Of a DNA stretch of 64,000 nt, positions 43,768 through 57,300 are shown in pieces. This stretch comes from Branchiostoma lanceolatum. Its lineage: Eukaryota; Chordata; Leptocardii; Amphioxiformes; Branchiostomatidae. The notes under the pieces were generated by a model. That model did no database searches. It was given only the letters and a program-made list of their open reading frames with translations, and was not told the DNA's origin. The translations under genes were made by a program, and so were the position numbers. Within the stretch, counting starts at the first letter, position 1. Each line of letters starts with the position of its first letter. Location: the NCBI RefSeq assembly GCF_035083965.1, contig NC_089724.1:27837435-27901434 (forward strand), written 5' to 3'.

Positions 43768-45397
43768 TTAGGTCCAATCCTCGCCCAGATCGTACCCAGA
43801 ACCACGACTGGACTTCAAAGCATCCATATAATCATCATCATCGTTATCGCTTAATCCAGACATGGGGACATTCAGAGTGGCAAACCCAGAATCTCCCCTT
43901 ATGTCAGGAATGACTCTAGATAGTGACACGCTGGTCCTGCGGCTTCCTGAACTCAGACATGATGACAACGATGAGGACCTCCTGCGGCTTGCTGAACTCA
44001 GGGATGATGACGACCTCCGGCGGTCATCAACGTGCGATGCACCCGCCGATGCACCGTGATCTTCATCGGCAGAGGTAACGAGCTCATCGCGGGGAGACAC
44101 TGGTGGGGTTACTTCTGTAATAGGGAAGAGAAAAAAAATTGCTGAAAACAGAAGTCGACGTCTATGATCATGATCTACACACTGTGTTTCCCTTTATACC
44201 AACACGCCCCTTTATTGATTAGACTCCCTTTCCACTACACAGAAACCGCTGACCGACGGTACAGTGACCAAAATCGGATATTTGTGAACATTGATTTCAT
44301 AATAGGAATATCATGGAAGATGATAAAGTATATGATTTCAAAAATTTCAAAAAGCGTAAACAAAATCGTTCTTTGTCTATGAAATCCGTTGCATGACCTG
44401 TCAAATCGTTGGTCACAGCGCGGTCGTAGCCTCTATAGCTAGTGGGTAGTAGATGTTAGGAATATAAAATAACAAAATGACAACGTCAACAACACTATTG
44501 TCTCTACATGATTAAAGACCAACCATTTTGCTCCTGAACGTCCTGCAGGAACTCCTGCGCCCGTGTGACGAAGACCCAAAGGGTTAACACCATGTCGTCG
44601 ATGTACATGGACAACGAATCCAGCCTGTCACCCAGGGCGTCCCAGGACTCAGAAATGGGCTGGTCCTAATCAATAAAAATACGGAAACTATAAAAGACTG
44701 TCTGTCACTCAAAAGAACGTATACTGTAAATGTATCTCAGCTCGCGTGGTTTTAATTTCGCGGTAGGGAGAGAGTGGGGCGTTTGCGGTGGTTTTAACTT
44801 CGCGTTTGAAACAATAGTAGCGCTACAGAAACACAAACTGAAATAATCGCGGTGGTTCGCGGCGAAGAGCTTACCGCGAAAACCTCAAACATAAAAACAC
44901 CGCGAACATTTCTGCATTTACAGACTGTAGTACCACCAAAGACTGCATGGTTTTGGAGGTTAGTGAGAAAGATATGCGTGCATAACATTTTCATTTGACA
45001 CTATTCTAGGCAAAGGGATAAACAAGTACCAGTTAGCAAATACTTGCGAACACCTTGATGAGTACTTTTCAGAGTCGCATACCAAAATACAACACTAAGC
45101 CTAACGAAGTACCTTGAATTCTCGAGTCTGCGGCACAGTGTTGTGTGTCTTCGCTTCCAACACCGACGAGGTTACGTCCTTTGTTTCTGGTTCATCTTTG
45201 GTGACACTGACTGTGTCTTCCTTGCAATCTTCGCTAGCTTCTTCGCCGCGTCCTTGGGCTCCTACGGTTTTAATCTTCTCACCCCCTGATTTTCTAGGTT
45301 CTTCCTCGTCGTTTTGATTGGTCAGGCCAAGGGTCCTCCTAATCTTCTCCAAAAGATAGAGGACCAGGTCGTCGTCATCATGGACCTCTTGCTTTGC
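43768..45397 (-). CDS. Gene B: cytoplasmic tail with possible coiled coil and RRRSS cluster
   Basis: Exons 45113-45397 (0-0), 44524-44665 (0-1) and 43768-44114 (terminal, TAA at 43768-43770 on the reverse strand). The first is acidic then Lys/Glu-rich (QEVHDDDDLVLYLLEKIRR). The second has hydrophobic residues at heptad-like spacing (WDALGDRLDSLSMYIDDMV), where polycystin-1 has its coiled coil for pairing with polycystin-2. The last has three basophilic phosphosite clusters (DDRRRSSSSLSSASRRRSSS and SRRTSVSLSR). Confidence 0.88.
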
Positions 45398-48300
45398 CTA
45401 AAGTAGGGTCAAAATTTAAGGAGGAAAAGAAATGTATCAATCACAATTTTACACACTTAACCTTTCTTGTCACAATTATGCTTCAAGCCAAATAATCATA
45501 CGCCTTTCCTCAATGTAAGACCAAATAGTTATAATAGAAGCTGTGGTAGGATTATAGAGTACCAGAATACGCGATAGATTTTGACAACATTTGAAAGATA
45601 TGTTGTAGTGTTTATATAGTCTATTGACAACTAAGTTGAATCTACTGAGTAGGTTTCTGTCGATGAATCTTTATTTGAGCTGAATGTGTGATAGTTGTGT
45701 GCAAATTTGCTAAAAATAGAGAGAACGCTAGCGACCCCGAAAAACACCCGTTTCAATAAAATGGTATGGCGACCCAGTGACGTCACAATTCAAGATGGCG
45801 GCCACCCCACATGCCAACGGATCCAACAAAGGTTTTGCTACGCGAACATGTAATCAGCCATACCTCCGTAAGCGCATCTGCCAGAATAGCCAAGAACAGG
45901 TTGATCAGGACCAGGAACATCGTCACCAGGAACAGCGCCAGGAAGATCCGGCCCAGGATCCCTCGCGTCCCCTCGAACTGCATGTCGCTGAAGTCCATGA
46001 ATCCGAAGGACAGGGTCAGCATCCGCAGTGATGCTATCATGATGTTCCTGAATAAAGGGCAGAACCTTTATTGTTTCCATACGGTACATAATATTGATAG
46101 TTGTGTATGTGTTACACGTCTGTACGTTTGGGACCGCATCGTGGATGCCGTTCGTTGTAACAGTGTACATATGTAAATACTTTGAGTTTGGGAACGCATC
46201 TACATAAGCAGCGACACCTGTGCTGCAGTGGAATGTGAACCAGTCAGAATTGCCACGAGGAAGGTGACAGATGGTCACCGAAACTTCGGTGTGAATTAAT
46301 TACTTGGTTATGTCAAAAAGTATTTTTATTCGATACCTAATCAGCCACTAAAGCGCCTATCTCACTGGACCCGCGACACGTTGGCGAATTCGCTGCGTCC
46401 TAAAACATGCTACGCCTGACTTTGTAATGGGAAATATCGTGCAAAATACACAAGTATGACTAAAAAGACAACAAAATACACAAAGCATAAGAATGTGTTT
46501 TTTTTTATCGATAAAATCGTTGAGTGCTCTGTCAAATCGCTCGGTCGTGGCGAGGTCGCTAACGTGCCGCACGTCCAGTCACATGACTAGTTCCCATAGT
46601 AACAGAGAATCCTCAGCAATGTGCAAGGTTGCAAAAACGTTATTCTACAATATCTACAAGCTCTACTGCAGCTGATACCATAACATTGCACACATCTTAT
46701 TTCACTGTTACCTGTACCTCCCAAACATACCTGTAAGACTCTGATACCAGCCCAAACAGCAGGGTAGAAGGAATGGCAAACGCGTAGAAGGCGATGAACA
46801 GCTGAACAGAGAAGGACATGATCCCTTTGGCCGCTCTTGCGATCGCTCGGCTGGCCAGGGCCACCTGCTTGTTGTGCCGAACCAGACGGAGCATGCGCAG
46901 TGTGGCCACGAACACGAGAGCCGACAGAACGCCCACTAGCATGTTGTCGAGGATTAGCACTGGCTCAAAATCCACGTAGTCTCCTAGGCAATTAATCAGT
47001 ACAACCATCAGTATCTGTATCTGTATAGCCGGTATAACCGCCCTTCGGCGTAACACACCAGCTTCGCAGGCACGCGGCGCGGCAGCAGCTGGTTATATTA
47101 CACTTAACGGCCTGTCACACCTAACTTTTCCTCATCTGACTGCAATCGTTCTTTGAAGCTATTTAGTGAAGGTGTTCCTACAGCATCTGGTGACAACGAG
47201 TTCCATTCTACTATGGTTCTCGGGAAAAACGAATTTTTGAACACATCAATCCTTGGTTTATAACTCTGGTACTTAAAGGCATGACTATTTCTTGTCCTTT
47301 TCTGGGCTGGTATTAGATAATTATCAGTCGGTACATCCACAAGTTTATTAGTCATTTTGTACATCATGCAAAGCCTGGATATTTTTCTTCTGTCTTCATG
47401 TGACTTCCACTGTAGATCTGCTTTCATTTTAGTGACACTAGCACCCCTGTGACACTAGCACCCCAGTACTTTGCCTGTACATGCACTTGATAATAATGAA
47501 TCTATTTTAATTGTGCAATGGTTTCCTAAATGCGTTTAATTAATTATATTATGTGGAGTGTAACAAGTCATTATTTTAATGTGGTCTATATGAATATTCT
47601 CTGTAATAAGAACAAAATTCGGGTGATGTTGCCCGCGAGATCCTTGTTGAATAAAAAATATTGAAAACATTATTAAAACATTGAAAACAGATTAACGGAC
47701 AAATACAATGTGATTAAAAACGCGACATCTATGCAAAATTGTTTCCATACAAAGTAACAATATTACTAAATTTACACATGCAGGAAGTCACATGAGGACC
47801 CTGTTGAGTCGTGTTCATGTATATCACTATTTTCTGCATATAGACCTACGAAACTAAAAAGAAAAGCTTAACCCTATCTGGACCGGGGGGGGGGGCTAAA
47901 AGTGCCCGCGCCAACTTTGACATCGTATAACTGCCAAACGACGTATGGTAGGACAACCAAACTTGGTGACTTTTCCTAAAATTTAGTTGGCAACAATATT
48001 ATGGTAAAAGTATAAGTTTATCATTTTTCGTGTTGCCATGGCAACGGGTTTCTGAAGAGGCATTTTATGCAAATTTCACTAATTTCGATTTAAACATAGT
48101 TGTTTCCAATGTTTTCTTGCTCAACCACACTAGTTTCCTACATATATAACATTATATGTATTTTAATGTAACTATCATGATTCAATATTAATAAATTATG
48201 CTAATTTGATGACGTCATCGCTCAAAATCCAAGATGGCGGACAAAAACAATATTTTCGGTATAAACAGGCTTTTTCGCCTTTAAATTCGTCACAACCTGG

Positions 48301-51300
48301 AATTTTCTTAACCAGAAACATTCAGATTAATGTTTTTTGTCTATTTTGACTGTTATTTTGGGTCATAAATTGGAAAAAAGTATTTTTAAAAATTTCAAAA
48401 TGGCCGATCCAAGATGGCGGATCCCAGGGGGTCGCTAACAACACATGACGTCATCGTTCGACGTTATTTTGACGTCAAGTTTGTCACCACTGACGTCAAA
48501 TGTCTTGGCATACCTTTAAATCAATAATGCGCACTATTTTGTCTAATGCGCTTAGATATTATGGGAATTCCGTATTTAGCCAATAAAATGACATCAATGA
48601 CGTCATAATTACGTCATATTACGTCATAACGTCACCAAAATTACAGGAATCATAAAACTTCACGTGAACATCACTCCCTGCAAATTTGGTGATGATAGGG
48701 CATACCGCTCGGAAGTTATGATGGGAGGGGGGGTCGAAAGAGCCCCCCCCCCCCGTCCAGGAAGTCTCAAAAAAGCCCGGTCTAGATAGGGTTAATGACA
48801 TCAGAACAACTTACTGGGTGCCAGCTGGTACTGCCTTAGAATGCTGTCCGCCCTCACCTTCCTGACAGAATACACGGCGATTGTGGCGATCCCTAGAGCG
48901 ATGATGGTCAGCTCTATGTAGTTCCACACCTTTGAGGGGAGCAGAAAATACTTCATCATTGCAGAGTTGTTTCAATGGCGTCGAAAAAATATACGTCAAC
49001 TGCTGCTTCGTTGCATTTGCAGGAGCAAGATGAATGGATTGATACTTGACTTTTCCTGATGCGCCCATATACATATAGGTTGTGCATTTGGGTTATAAAA
49101 ATGAAAACTTTATTGCACAACAATTGTACAAGGTACAAAGTATTGCCTTCACTGGTACATAGATAACATTCTATTAGGCTAGTCAATCTATCTAATAAAA
49201 TATGGTGTAGTAGTTTTTACAATCATTGGAGGAGTTTCTAACGTCTAGACATTCTTTAATATATTTTCCAATGTATACCACACAGGGGTTGTCACGTGTC
49301 ATTATGTACTTAAATTTGATATTCATTTCTATTAAGTCTATTGAGATAAATCCTGGTAAATCCTACGATAACATTGAGTATAGTGAATTACGTACATCAA
49401 AATATTTGGGACATACAATCAAAAAGTGATATTCGTCTTCAGTTGCCTCTGGACAAAATAGGCAAACCCTCTGGTCGATAGGAAGTTTTTGAAATCATAC
49501 CGTTTCTAGACTTAATTCATGACAGCCAATTCTGAGTTTTGTGATTGCCCTACGTACGTCAAGGCTCTTTATCTATGTACGGGTGAGGCGTATTTCTCAA
49601 CTGAACACGTCACACCGCAGCAAAACGTACCAAATTCGGAGGTAACTATGCTACAGCAGCTCAGCAAAAAGTCAAAGGCCAATGACCTGATTAAGAATTT
49701 AAATAAATGAAATAGGTTGTGTATAAAACGCCATCAGGACAAGGATTTAAAAGAAATATGATTCTTACCTCAAAGAAGTACAGCAGCCCTTCTCTCTTCA
49801 TCTCCATAATTTCCACCACGAGGAAATATATCATGAACGCCACGGAGACAAGCTGGCAGATGACGATGAAAACTACCGCGCTTCCCTTGTAGTTGTACAG
49901 TCGAAACGTGCTCGTCTTACTCTCAACACCAAGACCTCCCGTTTCCAAGAACTCGATGTCGATCTCCGTCGTCGCGAACAGATTTACGCCGGGGTTGTAG
50001 GTAGAGAAGTCTGCGGTGATGACGTGTGTCGTTTCTTTAACCCATTGGTTCGCCTCCAGCGCTCTGACGACACGTTTCGCCGACTCAAGATTAGCGCCAA
50101 GGACTACAGAAGACGGATCGTACGACTTCGCGACTGGAAGAGCCAAGTCCGAGTCAGACCATAGCTCCTTGCTATCCAAGTTAATCTCGCTTACGCCCGA
50201 GAACATCTCTGAAACCTCTGCCAAAATGTTGTCGATTTCGCCAGCTTTCTCCGCTAGTTCCTCGATGCTTACTTGTCCCGACTTCGCCTTCCGGGTTTGA
50301 CGAAGGCGAGCGGGCCCGATACGGAAATTCTGTAAGTCGAGGAGAAACTTTCGCTTCCGCCACGACAGAGTTTCTTCGCTATTGTACCAAGTGTCGCGGT
50401 ACAGGTTTGGAACTAGAGTAACGTTAACCCATCTGTAGAAGGCCTCATCTGTATCCACCTGTGCATTAAGAAATAACAAAGAAAAGTGGACATTTAGTCA
50501 TTCTGAAACTCTCATTGGACCCACCGCGTCTCGCTAGCGCTGCAACCTATACTGGAATTGTGTCACGCTTGTCACCTTTGTAATGGGAATATAATAAAAA
50601 ACGTACAAGTATGACCAAAAAGACAACAAAACCCACAGAGCTTAAATACATTCGTTTTATGTCAATGAAATTCGTTGAGTGCTTTGTCAATTCGATCGGC
50701 CGCAGCGACGCCGTCAGTGTGCCGCGGGTCCAAAGAGAAGAGGTTTAAAGCTGATTACTAGTTGTAGACCTCATTTTGACATTGGCAAGGCCACGTACGA
50801 AAAACATGAGTAAATTAACATAGAGGTTTCACATGGGGCTGGAAAAGTCATAGAAATTGCGCAAATAGACAGATACCATGCCAGAGAAGTTAGTCCGCTA
50901 TAGAAGTTACAGTTTGTAACCGTGGATGGCATATTGGACCCTCTCTTCGTAGCCAACTCCTCCCTTAGCATACTATTCACTATATTTGGCCAATTTCTAC
51001 TATATTACGACCATCCGCAGGGCTTGGTAGAGGCTACTATCATTGTTTTTTTGGTGTTTTTTTTCTGTTCTGTCGCTAAATGTAATCTATTTCGTTGTTA
51101 ATTATAAGAAAGAGGCGTGACTAGGAATTTTACCTAAAATGCTCTTTATCGGTAATGAAATCAATTTTGCGTGCATGATACACCTGATGTAGCCTGTTCA
51201 CCAGTCTCTACGGGGCGGCTTAGGTGTGTTTTACCGGGCCCAGTCTGCTATATTGACACAGGCTATGTCTCTAGTACTCAAAGCCCGCACACGCACATTC

Positions 51301-54300
51301 AAGACTTTGCTCCAGACCACCCCCCAACCAAGGTCGGCGCGGTGATGGGACTGAGTAGCCTGGAATCCACCCTAGACTAGGTCCAGTTCTCTGATAGCAT
51401 TTAAGCAGAAAGTGTCTTCAAGTTGTCTTTTTGACTTTAATTTTATAGTCGGCTTGCGCAGTTGACTTTTAACGACTAGCAGGCATCGTCGCCGACCAAC
51501 TCCCAACCGCATATGGCCGTGTTCACGGCTAACTCCCAACCAGCATGGTCTGTAAATGGTCTGCCATTTGGGACATGGGCTTTAGATCAAGAGTAAGCTG
51601 TTGTGATGATCAATGTACAATACTTACGTCTGTGAGTGCGAACACCGAGCTCTCTACGAACGCCTTGTTGATGGACTGTACCAGGTGGTACGCATGCGTA
51701 TCCGTGACGTCATTGGAGACCACGGTCAGCGCCAGTAGGAACAAGGTGTACACAAGAATCTCCTTCTGCGCCTTGCTCATGCGTTCGTCCCTTTCTCGTT
51801 TCAACCGTGCCCGGCGGAGCTCGTCTTCAGTGGGTGGCTCTGGAGGTGTTACTGCATGGGGTTCCTCGCCAACTGCAGAATTGTAAGGGTAAAACTGACT
51901 GTAAGGACACTAGGTAGATAGCATATTGATTGGACGTACCTTTCATCAAATTAGATGGAAAAACATATTTCTGGTCATCTTCTATCATTCTTGATAGACG
52001 GCCCGATTTACACACTCGTTTATGAGTAGTCTTGAAATAAAGGTGGGGTATTGAATATCAACTGTGTAGGATACGCATTTCAAAATATGGAGATGGTCTA
52101 TCTAAGCACAGAAATCAGAAAATTTGGGAAATCATTGGACTCTAACCTCCCTGTACATACCCCTTAAGGTTTGCACATGTTGTAATATGAATAGTTCATT
52201 TTTGCATTGGGAATAGTCTATATCTGTGTGGAGAATAGATTTGGGGTTCAGATATTCACTGTAATGACTTCTGACCTCCAATTCCTAATACTTTAGGGCA
52301 TTAAGTATGTTTGCTAGCATACCAATAAGCTAGTTTAGTACATGGCAGTTATACAAACTTCAGAGGGTATGTACAAGGGGGGGGGGTGTGAAAAAACTAC
52401 CACATTTTTACGTTTTTCTATTCATAAAGACCGTCTCCGCATTTGCATATTTCAGCAAAAACTGCACTAAATAGTACCTCCCCCCTAAGTTGGAGTCGAC
52501 GCAGAACACGCAAGTGTAGATCCGGTCAAAATCGCCCACCGTATTTCATTAGCAACTTTGAAGTTTAGAAGGTTACTTTAGTTTATATAATTACTGCATC
52601 TTTGAACATAAATAGACCTTGCCTAACAGTGTCACAACAGCTATGAGTTAAGAACTTGCTATGAAGATCCGTTGGCTTGTTATGTACATGATATAAGATA
52701 GATTGACATACCATCGGCGTCTTCATTGGATGGGTGCACTGAAGGAACTGTGGATAGATCCGGGACGCTGCTGTCGTTTTCAGGTCGTTTGAATATGGCT
52801 GACACCAGAAATGCCAAGACCAAGATCTGTGGTTAATAAAATCATTTGATTAAAATTGTGCAAGGACAAAATGGTAATTACTAATGTGTATACTTGTAGT
52901 CACGTTGAAAAGCTGATTTGTTACTAAACCCTTCCTTGTTGATGTTGCTCAGGACTATGATAGCTAGATAAGGGTTAGCGATCCTTCCATTCTTGGTCAC
53001 AACATGTTGCAAAGATATCAAGACCGGACGTTCTGCTGCAGTGCCAGGAAAAGTCGCCAGGTCGCCCAAAATTTAAAGTTAATTAATACATATGAGGCCT
53101 AAGGCCCCCATTCCACTAGACCCTTGATTTTATAAATAGAATACATGTATCATGAAATATGCAAGGAAGCCTGAAAGGACAACGAACCACACAAAGCGAA
53201 AAAAATCCAGTTTTTATCTGTGGAATTCGTGGAGCACTCTCTGAAATTTTTGACCTAGGGTCAACATTTAGAGTACTTCTTGGCGATGGTAACAACAACG
53301 ACATACCTTGATGGGCTGTACGAAGAGCACGGACTCAAACATTCCCAGTAGAATGGAGGAGAGCCAGTCCAGGGACTTCTCCCGTCCCCACTCCAGTCCG
53401 TACAGGATGGTGAAGAAGCCAGAGGTGGTCACGGCCAGGAACACCAGGCCCCAGGCGATGTAAACGCAGAAGTACGGCAGGCCCTTGGCGGGTGGTTGCT
53501 GTGGTGGCTTGTACTGTTGCTTCTGAGATCCATCGATCTTCCAGTGAATGACCTTGACCTGGCTGTCCGAGTTCCCTCTGGACACCTAAGGAAAGTCGGT
53601 TAGAAGCTTAGTTTGCGTTTTAAGCTTACAGTATATAGGTTGTATCAGATACCTGGCGTATCATATAATGGGGGCACATGGCGCTTTGCTATCTAATCAC
53701 CAAGGCCAGGCAGTGCCTACATAGGTTAACAAAGTAAAACGAAAACACCAAACCACAAAATAATAACACATCCGAGCGTATCGTAACTTCGGGGGCAAAA
53801 GAGTATGAAAAAAACTTTTCCATTACAAATGTACGATGTGAAAAACAGTAACATGAATAGTGAAAAAAAAATGAACCAGCTCGGATTCAAACCCGAGGAA
53901 AATACTTGATCCTCAAGGCCGCGCAGCATCATGGTATGGTAGGAGCGTGCTAATTCACTTAAAGTGTACCGTCCTGCGATATGGCATGCTCATTTCCAAT
54001 GGCAACGACTGTTTTCAATGGTAACGACCGTTTCAAATAGCCACGACCGTTTCAATTGGCAGCGACCGTTCCAAATGGCAGCGACCTTCCCAAATGGCAA
54101 CGACCGTTAACCCTCAAACACCCGAACCTATTTTTGCGACTAAAATGACTGAGCGGGGTCAAAAATGACCCCACAATGTTTTCTTCAGTAAAACCTCCCG
54201 TTTCACTTTTTTTCACTGATTGTTATCCATACATTGCTTCATCAATGTAAGAGGAATGTTTTGACATCTTTAGATATATGTAATTCTCGTTCATTATCAT

Positions 54301-57300
54301 AATTTATGCAAAAAGATCAGAAGGGCCACGTCTTGAACTATTTCTATCTAGACCGAGAGGAGATTTTTAAGGCCCACGCCAAATTTCATGTTGCATAACT
54401 AATAAACGGCTTACGCGAGAGCCATCAAACTTGGTGGCTTTTCGTAAAATTTCAATATAACAAAAAATTCAAAGTGATAAAGTAAGTTCATCGTTTTTCG
54501 TGTTGCCATTGCAACGGGTTTTTGACAGGCATAATTGACTAAACCTGGTAATTTCAGTTCAAACAATCACGTTTCGAGGCTTTGTTGGAAAACCAAATGT
54601 ATTTTATTACATTGTTATCATCTTATGTAATCCAATGTAACAATTATGATTCAACATTGATATTTTATGCTGATTTGATGACGTCATCAGTCAAAATCCA
54701 AGATGACGGAAAGAATCCCATAAAATTACGTCATAATGACGTCATATTACGTCATTATGACATAAAATTTGTTATGGTAATACCAATTCACATGTACATC
54801 ATCCTCTGAAAATTTGGTGGTCATACGATAAGTAGTTCAGGAGTTACAGGGGGCAGGTCTCAAAAACCGCACATTATTTTTTGCTGGGGTCAAAAATGAC
54901 CCCAGCGGACTCAACATAGACTTTCTTATATAACGTCAACAGTATTGTGCCCATATCCCTAGAAAATTATGAGAGGTTAGAAAAAATGTCTACTGACAAA
55001 GTCACGGAAGGAATTTTTTTCAGATTAAACATGTTCAAATAGCACGTCAAAATCCACGCCTGGGGTCAAAAATGACCCGACTCGGGTGTTTGAGGGTTAA
55101 TTAAAGACACGGAAATCGGCCGTTGGACTGAGGACCAACGTGCGTACAATGTACCTTCGGTTTGGGCTTGCTGCGTCTGAACAGCTCCACCACTGCTAGG
55201 GTGACTGGCAGTGTGATCACGCTGGACACCACGCTGACGTACAACTCGTACACGGACAGTTTCAGCGGCCCGATGGTAAACCTGTTGAATACAGGACGAC
55301 AACTCTCAGTCAGATGTAAATCGAGAGCAAAGCATATTAGCCTGGAGTCCAGCCTTCTTTAAGCTTCATTCCGCTCCCGAGCGGACGTTGGGAGCGGACT
55401 AAAGCTAAGAAGGCTGGACTCCAGGCTAAGGCATATACGAGTAGGACGACAACTATCAGCTAGCCATTCACTGTCTATACGTGACGTCAAATGTACATCA
55501 AGAGTAAAACATTAAGCACTGTGTCTCAACATGAATCCATTTGAAACTTAATTTGATATATTAACACAACAAAATAGCTACTCAACCAATTACTGTAGAC
55601 GGATTGTTTAAGTATAAAATTATCCAGTTGTTTGAGTAACTTTTGTACTGTGTCTCTTACTACCTGGATGTCTAAACTTCAGCGACAGATTAATGCGTTA
55701 ATTTTTTTCTATTTTACTGCTTTCTAACTAATCAAATCGGCAAATTGCATCATTGCATGCTTTTATGGGTTTCTTCTAAAGGATATTCACTGACAAGTAA
55801 GTCACAATACCCTTTTGGAAAATACATACATTTTACTGTCAACACATAGTTACTGATATAAAACTGTAAGAAATCGAAGATAAGGAGTAATATTTCGGTG
55901 CCAATTGAAAAAGAGGGGCCCCGCCGGTTAATTCACGGGCTATTTCGGGGCCCGGCCAGGACCCCGAATCATTTTAACTCAGACTTAAATTCAACGCGGC
56001 ACCCGGTAACAAATATACACCGTGAGCTAATCGTGCGAGCACCGGAAGATATCACTTCCCCATACCCGGCAGTCCACCGGGACAAATGTGTGGCTTCGGG
56101 GCCCGGCCGGGACTACAACCACGACGGGCACAGGCGCAGTTGGGAACAAAGCATATTTGAGAGGTACATACCTTCCAGGGTCCTTGACGGCGGTGTCTGC
56201 CCGGTAGAACATGGCGTTGGTGACCATGGTGCAGAACAGCAGGGTGAGGCAGCAGGACAGGCGCTGGACGCGGCTGAAGTTACTCCTGTTCGGACGCCAC
56301 GCCACCGAGAACCACAGGTGGCCGTCAAACAGCTGTCTGACGGCGCTGAAAGTACAAGTTACACGCAGTCATTTCTCAATGTAAAAGTGACTTCTCAACA
56401 GTTAGGCACATCTTAAAGCACAGTTCAAAGATGACCTACATGCCGGCGTCAAATATAGGCTGATTCTAAGTCATCCAGAACTTAGTTTGGCAGCTGAATA
56501 GAGTATGATAACAAAGCAAATATAAGTACAACGATGCTGGTGATTATCATTATAGATGGCAATATATGACCCCATGATCCGAAAGTAAACTGGGACTCGG
56601 ATTATCCCAGAAATGGTTATTGTCGCTAAGATAATCCAGTTTGCAAGCCAGTGTACACCGAGTACAAGAGACTATTTTGATTTACCATGAAGCAAATTTG
56701 GTTTTGAAATAGCACCAGAAATCTAAATTTTACTTTCCATTGTCCTCTAACTTCCTTTAGAGGAACAGGCAAATATGATGCTTGTTCAACACACCTCTTG
56801 GTGAACAGGTTTTGGAAGTTGGTAATCTGCTCCCATCCGTCGACCGGCAGAACCCGGGCCACCCGACCGTCGTCCTGATCAACCGCCAGCCACTGGTTAC
56901 ATTGGAAATAGCACCTGGGGTTTTGGGAAAGAAAAAACAACAACTTTGTATTGGTTTATTGGTCAGAAATTACCCGTGCAATGGCAGCCAGTGCTGAATT
57001 GCTGCACGGTTTACAATCATATAATACAGAACAGATACATATTTGCTCCACACTTGCACTTTGTGGAACTGTCGCAAGGGTCTGTGCGGCTGCCATTCGG
57101 CGCCAGCAGGTGACCTCAATACGACCTTCCCCAACCGAAGTCACATGTCTATAAAGGTTAGACATCCTTGTCTTGACTTCGTCTAATTTGTTTTCATATT
57201 CGTAAACTTGTCATGACCAGATGATGATGATCGGACTTAGACTTCTTCTAATTTTCTTATTGGACTATCTTGAATCGTGACTTCATTTTATATGCATATT

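Noticed and set aside
53871..53940. tRNA-like segment on the - strand (gggtttgaatccgagc)
   Set aside because: Only a B-box-like string fits; no convincing A box or stems. Possibly an old SINE head, too weak to list.
55898..56416. 172-codon + strand frame
   Set aside because: Covers the gene B exon at 56172-56345 in antisense; no recognisable domain.
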